NCBI RefSeq assembly: GCF_020515695.1 | Contig: NZ_JAIWJA010000002.1 | Span: 558,001-622,000, forward strand | Source: Pseudomonas sp. MWU16-30317 | GTDB lineage: Bacteria > Pseudomonadota > Gammaproteobacteria > Pseudomonadales > Pseudomonadaceae | Length of the DNA: 64,000 bases | Reading direction: 5' to 3' | Part shown: in pieces, positions 40,294-49,345 of the stretch | How the letters are laid out: every line of letters starts with the position of its first letter | Position numbering within the stretch: position 1 is the stretch's first letter | Position numbers and translations under genes: made by a program | The notes under the pieces: model-generated | The model's input: the letters and a program-made list of their open reading frames with translations, nothing else | What the model was told of the DNA's origin: nothing | The model's database searches: none

Positions 40294-40412
40294 AAAAAAA
40301 ACCCGGGTTCTGGGGGGTGAATCCGGGTTAAGACCATTAGGAGTAAAACAAAGGCGCGCGGTCCATCGACACCTTTATTGCCACATCACTTGGGGGATAT
40401 GACGCGTCAACA
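40294..40412 (-). ncRNA. rgsA: Candidate small RNA RgsA
   Basis: The 360-base gap between tatD and the TetR gene holds an sRNA-like unit on the minus strand. A -10-like GATACT (40424-40419, context CGATACTC, close to the RpoS form) is followed 115-120 bases later by a perfect intrinsic terminator: AACCCGG/CCGGGTT stem (40329-40323 and 40306-40300) and seven T. Size, strand, RpoS-like promoter and position fit RgsA (P16), the RpoS- and Gac-dependent sRNA near PA2958 in P. aeruginosa. The identity is inferred from context and memory of the locus, not from an alignment. Confidence 0.65.
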
Positions 40413-40607
40413 CCCTTGAGTATCGTTGAGGTTTGCCACCGCGCCAGTGGTAATTGATCGTTTTTTAAACAATTTTGAAATAGGCGCGCCGCTGCTCAGC
40501 ACCAACGCCCTAGTCACACGTAAAGTGCTCCTATCAACGGATGATCCGTGCAATTTCACGCCAGACAGGCATAATACTTCGCTTCGATTTTGACCCAGTC
40601 CTTCTTT

Positions 40608-41243
40608 ATGCAGAAAGAACCCCGCAAGGTCCGCGAGTTTCGACGCCGCGAACAGGAAATTCTCGATACCGCCCTCAAGCTCTTCCTCGAGCAGGGGGAG
40701 GATAGCGTCACGGTGGAGATGATCGCCGATGCTGTGGGTATTGGCAAAGGCACGATCTACAAGCACTTCAAGTCCAAGGCCGAGATCTATCTGCGGCTGA
40801 TGCTCGACTATGAGCGTGATTTGAACCAGCTGCTGTTGTCGTCCGACGTGGAGAATGACCGCGAGTCCTTGTCGCGCGCCTATTTCGAGTTTCGCATGCG
40901 TGATCCACAGCGCTATCGCTTGTTCGATCGCCTCGAAGAGAAAGTCGTGAAGGGCAATCAGGTGCCGGAGATGGTCGAGGAGTTGCACGCAATCCGTGCC
41001 TCCAACTTCGAGCATCTGACCCAACTGATCAAGGGTCGCATCGACGAAGGCAAGCTCGAAGACGTGCCGCCGTATTTCCACTATTGCGCCGCCTGGGCCC
41101 TGGTGCATGGCGCGGTGGCGCTGTATCACTCGCCGTTCTGGAGCAACGTGCTGGAAGATCAGGAAGGATTCTTTCAGTTCCTGATGGACATCGGCGTGCG
41201 CATGGGCAACAAGCGCAAGCGCGATAGCGATCCGGTGGCCTGA
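40608..41243 (+). CDS. TetR-family transcriptional regulator
   Basis: A 211-aa TetR regulator. The helix-turn-helix lies at about residues 30-55 (VTVEMIADAVGIGKGTIYKH). The C-terminal ligand-binding half has no recognisable specificity. The ATG (MQKEPRKVREFRRREQEIL) at 40608 is preferred to a TTG at 40590. The position after tatD matches P. aeruginosa PA2957. Its targets are unknown; it stands alone. Confidence 0.87.
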   Translation: MQKEPRKVREFRRREQEILDTALKLFLEQGEDSVTVEMIADAVGIGKGTIYKHFKSKAEIYLRLMLDYERDLNQLLLSSDVENDRESLSRAYFEFRMRDPQRYRLFDRLEEKVVKGNQVPEMVEELHAIRASNFEHLTQLIKGRIDEGKLEDVPPYFHYCAAWALVHGAVALYHSPFWSNVLEDQEGFFQFLMDIGVRMGNKRKRDSDPVA

Positions 41244-41358
41244 CGCGCAAAAGAGCCCAGTGCAGCATCGTTAATTTTTCTCTCGTCCCCGGACTGGCGC
41301 AAAAGCTGCATCACGCCGCTTATTCGCCGGTTTTTCGTCGCCGGTCTCTGGAGGAATG

Positions 41359-41961
41359 ATGCGTAATCTGCTCTTGGTACTGGCGCTCGCGGCGCTGGGC
41401 GGTTGTATGAGCGTCAGCGACATGGGTACGGTCGCCCACGATCAGTTGAGCGATGCCGGGGTGCTGGATCACAGCGAAACCAAGCGCTCGACCAATTTCC
41501 GTCTGCAACCGGACTCGTTCATGTTCATCGCCCAGGGCGCCTTCGTACCGCCTGGCGGCTCCTACCCGCGTCCTAACGTCGTAGCGGAGGAAGCCTTCAA
41601 CGGCTTTATCCAGTACTTCCCCATGGTCCGTCGCGCCCGTGCTCCTGAAGGCCTGGACGACGCCATGAACGAGGCCCGTGAAGCCGGCGCTCACTACCTG
41701 CTGTATACACGCTTCGCCAATGCCGATGATCGCATCGGCACCACCGACGAATGGCAGGACCAGGAAGCCGTCGATCGCCTCGGCGTCGACCACGCTGTCA
41801 TTCAGGTGATGGTGATCGAGACCAGTACCCGTTATCTGATCGACACCGCGACCATTCGTCTGCGAGGCGGTTTTCTGACGTTGTACGACAAAAAACCGCA
41901 GGATTTGCTTGGGCCGCCCCTGACCGATTACGCTCGACGTTTGCTGGGTGTAGAGCGCTAG
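41359..41961 (+). CDS. DUF4823 lipoprotein
   Basis: A 200-aa lipoprotein. The signal ends in lipobox LGGC (Cys 16 or 17), and the mature part matches the DUF4823 family (the [17 protein letters not shown] region). After the Cys comes Met-Ser, not Asp, so outer-membrane sorting is expected. Two adjacent ATGs are possible: GGAGG is 4-5 bases before the second (41359), which is preferred. Function is unknown. Confidence 0.8.
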   Translation: MRNLLLVLALAALGGCMSVSDMGTVAHDQLSDAGVLDHSETKRSTNFRLQPDSFMFIAQGAFVPPGGSYPRPNVVAEEAFNGFIQYFPMVRRARAPEGLDDAMNEAREAGAHYLLYTRFANADDRIGTTDEWQDQEAVDRLGVDHAVIQVMVIETSTRYLIDTATIRLRGGFLTLYDKKPQDLLGPPLTDYARRLLGVER

Positions 41962-42034
41962 ACCAAGGCAGGCAATCCGCTTGCTCCCTGGCCATGACGC
42001 GCACTACCCCAGCGGCGTATTCGAGGAGCAAGTG

Positions 42035-42589
42035 ATGACAGACGCCAGCCATCTATTGGCGCAGATTCCCCCAGCCAAGGGGCCCGCACCTGTGCATCTG
42101 TGGAACCCGGATTTTTGCGGCGATATCGACATGCGCATCGCCCGCGACGGCACCTGGTTCTATCAGGGCACGCCGATCGGCCGGGCGCCCATGGTGCGGC
42201 TGTTCTCCACCATCCTGCGGCGTGACGGCGATGATTACTTCCTGGTGACGCCGGTGGAGAAAGTCGGCATCCAGGTCGAAGATGCGCCGTTCGTGGCAAT
42301 CCGCCTGGAAGTTGAAGGGCAGGGCGAGCACCAATGCCTGCGCTTTTTCACCAATGTCGATGATCACTGCGATGCCGATGCCGAGCACCCGCTACGCGTG
42401 CATATCGATGCCGCCAGTCAGGAACCTTCGCCCTACGTGCGGGTGCGCACCAACCTGGAGGCGTTGATTCATCGCAACGTCTTCTACCAATTGGTGGATC
42501 TGGCGGTCACACGTCGGATCGACGGCCAGCCCTGGCTTGGCGTATGGAGCCACGGTGAGTTCTTTCCTATCGGACCAGAGCCTGACTGA
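42035..42589 (+). CDS. DUF1285 family protein
   Basis: A 184-aa cytoplasmic protein of the DUF1285 family ([20 protein letters not shown], then [14 protein letters not shown]). Structures of relatives show two barrel-like domains but no known activity. GAGGAG lies eight bases before ATG 42035. It converges on the EAL-GGDEF gene. Confidence 0.85.
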   Translation: MTDASHLLAQIPPAKGPAPVHLWNPDFCGDIDMRIARDGTWFYQGTPIGRAPMVRLFSTILRRDGDDYFLVTPVEKVGIQVEDAPFVAIRLEVEGQGEHQCLRFFTNVDDHCDADAEHPLRVHIDAASQEPSPYVRVRTNLEALIHRNVFYQLVDLAVTRRIDGQPWLGVWSHGEFFPIGPEPD

Positions 42590-42656
42590 TCTGTAATTTT
42601 CACGGGCCTCTTCGCCGCCGCACGCGCCCGTACAGATTGCACCGGTGTCAAATGCC

Positions 42657-44417
42657 TCAAACCACAGCGCTCGCGGCGTCAATCACATGCACGCTGTATC
42701 CCGGCACCTTCTTGGCCAGATGCTTGGCCTGTGACGCCATTTCCGCCAGCACCTGAGCGTCCAGCGCGGGGCAATCGCGAGCGTGCAGATCGACGACACC
42801 GATGGACAGCGACAGCAGCGGGAATTCCTCGCGCACGCCCTGGCGGTTATGGCTGACGAAGTACCCCGCGTCCAGGTGCTCGGCGCGGTAGAACCGCCGG
42901 CACTGCATCTGGAACTCCTCGAACAGCTGCCCCAACCGCTTGCGCCAGTCGCTGGAGCCGAGCACCAGCATGAAATCGTCACCACCGATGTGTCCGACGA
43001 AATCGCGGCTGGGTTCGATTCGCTCGCTCAGACAGTGCGCCAGGCACAGCAGCACTTCATCGCCGCGCGCGTAGCCATACAGGTCGTTGTAGGGTTTGAA
43101 GCTGTCGATATCGACATAGCAGATCGCGGCGGTCTGGTTTTGCTGCAACAGGCGCGTCAGGCACTGCTGGATCGGCACGTTACCAGGCAGCAGCGTCAGC
43201 GGGTTGGCATAGCGCGCCTGCTGGATCTTCAGTTCGGTGATCAACTTGAGCACGTCGATCACCCGTCCGAGGCCCAGGTAACGCCCGTTCTGGGTGATGA
43301 TGAAGTCTTCTTCGATACGCTGGCGCGCGCGGCTGGTGATCAAGCGGCTGACCTGTTGCAGAGAATGACTCAACTCCACGGCGAGGAAATCATCGGTCAT
43401 CAACCGGCTGATCGGCTTGCGGGCATACAGCTCGGTGGCAAAGGGCTTGAGCAGCGCGTCCGACAGCGAATGCCGATGCACGATACCGACCGGGCGCTGC
43501 TGGTCGTCGAGCACCGCCAGCGAGTTGAGGTTGGCTTGCAGGCGAAACGCCTCCAGCACCTTGGGCGTTGGCGTGTCGCTGGGCACTGCCGCTTGATCGT
43601 TCAGCAGGTCGGACAGGTCGCGGCGCTCCTCGGTCAAGGAGGGCTGGCCGCTGTCCAGTTGCGGCAGCAGGCTGCGGGCATCCCGGGGCGGCGTTTCCTG
43701 CGGGCGGCACAACAAATAGCCCTGGACCAGATCGACACCCATGTCGCTGAGCACAGCCAGCTCTTCGACCAGTTCTATGCCCTCGGCAATCACCACCGCA
43801 CGTGAGGCACGGGCCATCTGCAGAATGGAGCCGACGAACTCGCGCTTCACTGCGTCCTGATGGATGCCGTCGATAAAGTGCCGGTCGATCTTCACGTAAT
43901 CGGGGCGCAGCTCTGACCACAGGCGCAGGCTCGAATAGCCCGCGCCCAGATCATCCAATGCAATCGAGAAGCCCATGGCGCGGTAGTGATGCAGGGCCGT
44001 GTGGAGCAGGTCGAAGTCGTCGGTCGGGGTTTGTTCAGTGAGCTCGATCACCACCTGGCTGGGCGAGATGCCGTAGCGCTGCAGCAGCGACAAGGTACGC
44101 CCTGATTGATGCAAGGGCTCGAGCAGCGACTCGGGGGAGACGTTGAGGAACAGCTTGGCGTCGAGTTTCTGTTCGCTGAAGCTGCGGCAGGCTTTTTCAC
44201 GGCAGGCCATTTCCAGCTCGCTCAGACGCCCGGCATGGCGGGCGGCGGCGAACAGGTTGATGGGCGAATGCAGCGGGCTGTTCGAAGGGCCGCGACTCAG
44301 CGCTTCGTAACCGAGAATGCGCCGCTCGGACAGGGACACGATGGGCTGGAACAGGCTGTGAAGGCTGCCTTGGGCCAGGATCGTCCCGAAGGCGCTGAGC
44401 TGCTCGGTAATGGTCAT
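42657..44417 (-). CDS. EAL-CBS-GGDEF c-di-GMP enzyme (PA3258-like)
   Basis: A 586-aa soluble protein: an EAL phosphodiesterase domain (1-245), a CBS pair (about 270-400) and a GGDEF domain (415-586). EAL motifs are complete (GYEALSRG, IELTEQ, ALDDLGAGYSSL, VKIDRHFI, AEGIELVEE), so phosphodiesterase activity is likely. The cyclase motif is GGDDF, a functional variant, but no RxxD inhibitory site precedes it. There is no membrane segment; the CBS pair may sense nucleotides. ATG 44417 is set by homology. The pairing with prc matches PA3258 and algO. Confidence 0.88.
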   Translation of the reverse strand: MTITEQLSAFGTILAQGSLHSLFQPIVSLSERRILGYEALSRGPSNSPLHSPINLFAAARHAGRLSELEMACREKACRSFSEQKLDAKLFLNVSPESLLEPLHQSGRTLSLLQRYGISPSQVVIELTEQTPTDDFDLLHTALHHYRAMGFSIALDDLGAGYSSLRLWSELRPDYVKIDRHFIDGIHQDAVKREFVGSILQMARASRAVVIAEGIELVEELAVLSDMGVDLVQGYLLCRPQETPPRDARSLLPQLDSGQPSLTEERRDLSDLLNDQAAVPSDTPTPKVLEAFRLQANLNSLAVLDDQQRPVGIVHRHSLSDALLKPFATELYARKPISRLMTDDFLAVELSHSLQQVSRLITSRARQRIEEDFIITQNGRYLGLGRVIDVLKLITELKIQQARYANPLTLLPGNVPIQQCLTRLLQQNQTAAICYVDIDSFKPYNDLYGYARGDEVLLCLAHCLSERIEPSRDFVGHIGGDDFMLVLGSSDWRKRLGQLFEEFQMQCRRFYRAEHLDAGYFVSHNRQGVREEFPLLSLSIGVVDLHARDCPALDAQVLAEMASQAKHLAKKVPGYSVHVIDAASAVV

Positions 44418-44454
44418 GAAATCCTCACTGATGTGGGATACCGACTCCCAAAAA

Positions 44455-44506
44455 TGTGGGAGTGGGCTCTGCCCACGAAGCTTCACGGGCAGAGCCCGCT
44501 CCCACA
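44455..44506. repeat. REP palindrome upstream of the EAL-GGDEF gene
   Basis: Arms of 20 bases (44455-44474 and 44487-44506) with one mismatch, of the type TGTGGGAG...CTCCCACA. It lies 38 bases upstream of the EAL-GGDEF start, inside its probable leader. Confidence 0.85.
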
Positions 44507-44544
44507 GGGATTATGAGTGTGTCTAAAGTAGAGATTGCAGGCAT

Positions 44545-44575
44545 AAAAAAACCGGGCGCCTGTTAGGCGCCCGGC
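44545..44575 (-). terminator. Terminator after prc
   Basis: A stem CCGGGCGCC / GGCGCCCGG (44552-44560 and 44566-44574) with a five-base loop is followed on the minus strand by TTTTTTT. It ends prc before the EAL-GGDEF gene. Confidence 0.92.
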
Positions 44576-44639
44576 TATTTCACGACAGCTTCATGACTGT
44601 TTGATGACGGATCGCCATCATTTAGCTTGCTTCATCGCA

Positions 44640-46721
44640 CTACTTCTTGGCCACCGTGGTGTTCAAGCGCAGGTAGTCCAGCAGGATACGCCCGGTTTCG
44701 CTCAGGTAGGCGTCGTTCTCGGGTTTGGAATCGTTCGGATCCGTCGCCGGGGCGTCTTCGTCTTCCTTTTTCAGCTCGGTCAATGGCGCTTCGCCCTTGG
44801 CCTTGCGACGGGTATTTTCGAGGGCCAACTGCTGGTTCTCGATGTCGGTGTGCTGCTTGCGACGCACCGCTTCGTTGAGGCTGACGGTTTTTTCTTCCAT
44901 CAGCTTCTGCGCCAGGGCCAGGCGATCGCGGATGAAGATGAACTCCGGATCGTTATCGGTGCGCTTGTCATGCAGCGCCTTGAGCTGGGCCAGGAACGGC
45001 TTGAACGGATCGGTTTCGGGCTTGATCGCCGGGCGGATGGTGTCCCACGGCATGGCTTCGGGCAGCGCGCTTTCGCCGATTTCCTTGGTATCGATGATCG
45101 ACGGGTAGGCGATGTCCGGCAGTACGCCCTGATGCTGGGTGCTCTGCCCGGAAACCCGGTAGAACTTGGCCAGGGTCAGTTTCAGCTCGCCATGGTTGAG
45201 CGGCTGGATGGTCTGCACCGTGCCTTTGCCGAAGGTCTGGCCACCGATGATCAACGCGCGGTGGTAGTCCTGCATGGCGCCGGCGAAAATCTCCGAAGCC
45301 GAGGCGGACAGGCGGTTGACCAGCAGCGCCATCGGGCCTTTGTAGAAGGCACCAGGGCTCTCGTCCTCGAGCACATCGACGCGGCCGTCGCTGTTGCGCA
45401 CCAGCACGGTCGGGCCTTTCTCGATGAACAGGCTGGTCAGCTCGGTGGCTTCCTGCAGGGAGCCGCCGCCGTTGTTGCGCAGGTCGATGACCACGCCGTC
45501 GACGTTTTCCTTCTGCAGCTCGGTCAGCAGTTTCTTGACGTCGCGGGTGGTGCTCTTGTAGTCCGGATCGCCGGCGCGGAAGGCTTTGAAGTCGAGGTAG
45601 AAGGCCGGGATCTCGATCACCCCGAGCTTGTAGTCTTTGCCATCCTGCTTGAGATTGAGGATCGACTTCTTGGCGGCCTGTTCTTCGAGCTTCACCGCTT
45701 CGCGGGTGATGGACACGATCTTGCTGGTCTGGTCGTTCGGCGCATTGGTATGCGGGATCACTTCCAGGCGCACCACGGAGCCCTTGGCGCCGCGGATCAG
45801 CTTGACCACTTCGTCCAGGCGCCAGCCGATCACGTCGACCATTTCCTTGTCGCCCTGGGCCACGCCGACGATCTTGTCGGACGGCGCCAGTTGCTTGGTC
45901 TTGTCGGCAGGGCCGGCCGGTACCAGGCGCACGACCTTGACCTGATCGTTATCGCTCTGCAGCACCGCGCCAATGCCTTCCAGCGACAGGCTCATGTTGA
46001 TGTCGAAGTTTTCCGCGCTGTCAGGCGACAGGTAGTTGGTGTGCGGATCGTACGACTGGGCGAAGGTATTGATGTAGGCCTGGAAGATATCCTCGGCGCG
46101 GGTCTGGTCCAGGCGCACGAGTTGATTCTTGTAGCGCTTGACCAGCAAGTCCTGGATGGCTTTCGGGTCTTTGCCGGCAATCTTCAAACGCAGCACTTCG
46201 TCCATGACGCGTTTGCGCCACAGGTCGTCGAGTTCTGCCTGATCCTTGGGCCACGGGTCGTTCTTGCGATCGACTTCGAGGGTCTGATTGCCGTTGAAGT
46301 CCATCTTGTCGACGCCCTTGTCGAGGATCGTCAAGGCAAAGTCCAGACGCCCCTTGACGCGATCCAGGTAGCGTTTGTAGATGGTGAAGCCCGCGTCCAG
46401 ATCGCCCTTTTTCAGGAAATCGTCAAACTGGGTTTTCCATTTGTCGAATTCGCTGATATCGCTGGCCAGAAAGTAGCTGCGCGAGGGATCAAGCAGCTTC
46501 AGGTAGCTGTCATAGATGATGACCGAACGGGCATCGTCCAATGGCGGCTTGCTGTAGTGATGGCGTTTGAGGAGTTCGACGACGTTGAGGCTGGCGATTA
46601 CCTCATCGCGATCAGGCTGCAACTTGTCCCAGCTGTTGTCGGCAAAAGAATTGGCCGACATCGACAGGGTGCCGAGGCCAATGCACAGGGCGAGGGCGGA
46701 ACTGGGTAAGAAATGCTTCAT
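44640..46721 (-). CDS. prc: Tail-specific periplasmic protease Prc (AlgO-like)
   Basis: Prc (693 aa) is an S41 serine protease with a signal peptide (MKHFLPSSALALCIGLGTLS), an N-terminal helical domain, a PDZ domain (about 240-330) and the Ser-Lys dyad in RLSASASEIFAGA and GQTFGKGTVQ. It degrades periplasmic proteins from their C-termini. The P. aeruginosa orthologue AlgO (PA3257) cleaves MucA and affects alginate control. ATG 46721 (signal peptide) was chosen over ATG 46754. Confidence 0.92.
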   Translation of the reverse strand: MKHFLPSSALALCIGLGTLSMSANSFADNSWDKLQPDRDEVIASLNVVELLKRHHYSKPPLDDARSVIIYDSYLKLLDPSRSYFLASDISEFDKWKTQFDDFLKKGDLDAGFTIYKRYLDRVKGRLDFALTILDKGVDKMDFNGNQTLEVDRKNDPWPKDQAELDDLWRKRVMDEVLRLKIAGKDPKAIQDLLVKRYKNQLVRLDQTRAEDIFQAYINTFAQSYDPHTNYLSPDSAENFDINMSLSLEGIGAVLQSDNDQVKVVRLVPAGPADKTKQLAPSDKIVGVAQGDKEMVDVIGWRLDEVVKLIRGAKGSVVRLEVIPHTNAPNDQTSKIVSITREAVKLEEQAAKKSILNLKQDGKDYKLGVIEIPAFYLDFKAFRAGDPDYKSTTRDVKKLLTELQKENVDGVVIDLRNNGGGSLQEATELTSLFIEKGPTVLVRNSDGRVDVLEDESPGAFYKGPMALLVNRLSASASEIFAGAMQDYHRALIIGGQTFGKGTVQTIQPLNHGELKLTLAKFYRVSGQSTQHQGVLPDIAYPSIIDTKEIGESALPEAMPWDTIRPAIKPETDPFKPFLAQLKALHDKRTDNDPEFIFIRDRLALAQKLMEEKTVSLNEAVRRKQHTDIENQQLALENTRRKAKGEAPLTELKKEDEDAPATDPNDSKPENDAYLSETGRILLDYLRLNTTVAKK

Positions 46722-46809
46722 GCTGATTCGACGCGGGGGCAATTGATAACGCATATTAGGCCGTCTTTGAATTCGCCGGTTCCGTTGAAGCCGGACGCAT
46801 AATGCGAAA

Positions 46810-46833
46810 AGCCCGGCGCCAAGGCGCCGGGCT
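46810..46833 (-). promoter_or_regulatory. Palindromic GC hairpin between divergent prc and qor
   Basis: AGCCCGGCGCC (46810-46820) and GGCGCCGGGCT (46823-46833) form an 11-bp stem. On the minus strand it is followed by TTTT, the shape of a terminator pointing toward prc. Lying between divergent genes, it could end transcripts arriving from qor antisense, attenuate prc, or serve as an operator. Confidence 0.55.
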
Positions 46834-46860
46834 CAGTCATGAGTCAACTATGGAGGCACT

Positions 46861-47823
46861 GTGAAGGCATTGCAAGGCGTTGAAGGACATGTCGAGTGGG
46901 TTGAGCGTCCAAGCCCCACCCTTGATGCAGGTCAAGTGAAGATTCGCGTCGCCGCGGCGGGGCTCAATCGTGCCGATCTGCTGCAGCGCGCGGGTCACTA
47001 TCCGCCACCGCCAGGCGCCAGCGATATTCTCGGACTCGAGTGTTCGGGGATTATCGCCGAAGTGGGGCCAGGGTCGTCCTGGCAGGTGGGTGATCGGGTC
47101 TGTACGTTGCTGGCCGGTGGTGGGATGGCCGAGGAAGTGGTGGTCGATGGCCGTCACGTGTTGCCGGTGCCGGAGGGCGTAAGCCTGATCGACGCGGCGG
47201 CGATTCCAGAGGTCTACGCCACGGTGTGGCTCAACCTGTTCCAGCTGGCGGCGCTCAAGCCGGGCGAAAAAGTGCTGCTGCACGCCGGTGCGAGCGGTAT
47301 CGGCTCGGCGGCGATCCAGCTGTGCAAGGCGTTCGGCAACCCGACCTGGGTGAGCGTCGGTTCGGCCGAGCGGCTGGCTTACTGTGAGGCTCTGGGCGCT
47401 CAAGGGGGTGTGGTGCGCAGCGTCGATCTGGAGGCGTTGCGCGACCTTGGGCCGTTCGATGTGATCCTCGATCCGGTGGGCGGCAACTACGCCGAGCTGA
47501 ATATCCAGGTGGCGGCGCTGGATGCGCGCTGGGTGATGATCGGCCTGATGGGCGGCACCAAGGCGCAGGTCGATCTGGGCGCGGTGCTGGGCAAGCGCAT
47601 TCACCTGCTGGGCTCGACGCTGCGCAGCCGCAGCGATCAGTTCAAGGCCGATCTGCTCAGCGATCTGGGCCAGCATGTGTGGCCGTTGTTCACCGAAGGG
47701 CGCTTGAGCCCGCAGGTGGTACGAACCTTCCCGATCGTCGATGCCGAAACCGCCTTCGATGAGTTGGCCGGTAATCAGATCAGCGGCAAGGTGGTGTTGA
47801 TTGTTGATGAGACGCTGATCTAG
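46861..47823 (+). CDS. NAD(P)H-quinone oxidoreductase, zeta-crystallin/PIG3 type
   Basis: A 320-aa zinc-independent MDR enzyme. The N-terminal block GLNRADLLQRAGHYPPPPG and the cofactor motif HAGASGIGSAAIQLCKAFG are characteristic of the PIG3/QorA group, which reduces quinones with NADPH. GTG start after GGAGGCACT. It stands alone and converges on lapC. The natural substrate is unknown. Confidence 0.88.
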   Translation: MKALQGVEGHVEWVERPSPTLDAGQVKIRVAAAGLNRADLLQRAGHYPPPPGASDILGLECSGIIAEVGPGSSWQVGDRVCTLLAGGGMAEEVVVDGRHVLPVPEGVSLIDAAAIPEVYATVWLNLFQLAALKPGEKVLLHAGASGIGSAAIQLCKAFGNPTWVSVGSAERLAYCEALGAQGGVVRSVDLEALRDLGPFDVILDPVGGNYAELNIQVAALDARWVMIGLMGGTKAQVDLGAVLGKRIHLLGSTLRSRSDQFKADLLSDLGQHVWPLFTEGRLSPQVVRTFPIVDAETAFDELAGNQISGKVVLIVDETLI

Positions 47824-47875
47824 GTGATCATGAAAGATTCATGAAACCTGGGTTTTTGCCAGTCTTGCTGGCCTA

Positions 47876-47952
47876 TTCGCGGGCAAGCCTTGCTCCCACA
47901 GGTGTAATTCATAAGAGCTGTTTGCACTGTGGGAGCAAGGCTTGCCCGCGAA
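47876..47952. repeat. Long perfect REP palindrome between qor and lapC
   Basis: Two perfect 26-base arms (47876-47901 and 47927-47952), of the Pseudomonas type TTCGCGGGCAAGCC...TGCTCCCACAG, with a 25-base spacer. It separates convergent genes and can act as a bidirectional transcript end. Confidence 0.92.
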
Positions 47953-47984
47953 AGGGCCGGGGCAGCCAAAAATAGTCCGCTGAC

Positions 47985-49343
47985 TCACCGCTCGCGTAAC
48001 GATTCGGTCCGCGCCTTGAGTACCGGCTTGAGCACGTAATCCAGCACGCTTTTCTCGCCGGTGATGATGTCCACCGTCGCCGTCATGCCGGGGATGATCA
48101 ACAGCGGCTTGTTGTCACCGCCCAAATGATTGAGGTCGGTCCTTACCTGAATCAGGTAGAAGCTGTTGCCCTTTTCATCGGTCACGGTATCGGCGCTGAT
48201 CAGTTCCAGCTTGGCCTTGAGCCCACCATAAATCGTGTAGTCGTACGCGCTGAACTTGACCATGGCTTTCTGGCCAGGGTGGAGGAAGGCCACGTCTTGC
48301 GGCCGTACCTTGGCTTCGATCAGCAGATTGTCTTCCATGGGCACGATCTCGAGCATGTCGCTGCCCGGTTGAACCACGCCGCCGATGGTGTTGATCTTCA
48401 TCTGCTTGATGATGCCTTTGACCGGCGACACCACCGTGGTGCGCGTCACGCGGTCATCGATGGCGATGGTGGTGGCGGTGATCTTGGCCAGCTCCGTGCG
48501 CTTGTCGTTGAGGTCCTTGGAGGCATCGGAGCGAAAGCCCAGTGTCGACTCTTGCACCTTGCTGCGGATCTCGGCGATGGCCGCCTCGGCGCGGGGGATC
48601 GCCAGGCTGGTGGCATCCATCTGTCCACGGGCTTCCACGGCGCTGCGCTTGAGGCGCAGGATCTCTACCGGCGAGACCGCGCCGGATTTGATCAGCGGCG
48701 TCGACATGTCCATTTCCTGCTGCAGCAAGGCCAGGCTGTTGCGGTACTGCGCCTGCTTGGAGCGGAACTCGGCCAGCTCTTGAGTCTTTTGCACCAGTTG
48801 CTGATTAAGGGTGTTCTGTTCGCTGGCCAGCTTGCTCTGGCGCGAGGTATAGAAAGCCATTTCGTCAGCGGCCACCTGCGGCGCCTTGGTCTTGATTTCA
48901 TCCGACACTACGAACGGTTTGCCGGTGGCTTCAGCCGCCAGGCGATCGACCTGGGCCATCAAGGTGTAGCGATCGGCTTCGCTTTCACCACGGTTGGACA
49001 GGTAGCGGGTATCGTCGAGACGCAGCAGGGTGTCGCCTTTTTCGACCATCTGGCCTTCGCGCACCAGGATTTCCGAAACGATGCCGCCCTCCAGGTTCTG
49101 GATCACTTGCACCTTGCTCGAAGGGATGGCCTTGCCTTCACCCGTGGTGACTTCCTCGATCACCGCCAGCTTGGCCCACACCAGTGCGGCAACGATCAGC
49201 GCCGCCACCACCCAGACGGTGAGTCGCGAGCGCCGTGGCGAATCGTTGAGGCCGGCGCTGGCCAGCTCGGGCATGAATTCCCGTTCGCCGGTCTTGCCGA
49301 AACTGTCGAGGTAGCCGCGCAGGCCGCCTGTTGAATGACTCAT
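47985..49343 (-). CDS. lapC: Adhesin exporter membrane-fusion protein LapC (HlyD family)
   Basis: LapC (452 aa) spans the periplasm in a type I secretion system. It has a cytoplasmic N-terminus, one transmembrane helix (about 41-60), a lipoyl-like half (LEGGIVSEILVREGQMVEKGD), a long coiled coil (about 150-300) and a beta-barrel end with VVSPVKGIIKQM and the HlyD signature. The start MSHSTGGLRGYLDSFG at 49343 is set by homology. Last gene of the lapE-lapB-lapC run, two bases after lapB. Confidence 0.92.
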   Translation of the reverse strand: MSHSTGGLRGYLDSFGKTGEREFMPELASAGLNDSPRRSRLTVWVVAALIVAALVWAKLAVIEEVTTGEGKAIPSSKVQVIQNLEGGIVSEILVREGQMVEKGDTLLRLDDTRYLSNRGESEADRYTLMAQVDRLAAEATGKPFVVSDEIKTKAPQVAADEMAFYTSRQSKLASEQNTLNQQLVQKTQELAEFRSKQAQYRNSLALLQQEMDMSTPLIKSGAVSPVEILRLKRSAVEARGQMDATSLAIPRAEAAIAEIRSKVQESTLGFRSDASKDLNDKRTELAKITATTIAIDDRVTRTTVVSPVKGIIKQMKINTIGGVVQPGSDMLEIVPMEDNLLIEAKVRPQDVAFLHPGQKAMVKFSAYDYTIYGGLKAKLELISADTVTDEKGNSFYLIQVRTDLNHLGGDNKPLLIIPGMTATVDIITGEKSVLDYVLKPVLKARTESLRER

Positions 49344-49345
49344 GT

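Noticed and set aside
44601..46709. A 702-codon open frame antisense to prc
   Set aside because: A shadow of the GC-rich Prc gene; no domain or ribosome site.
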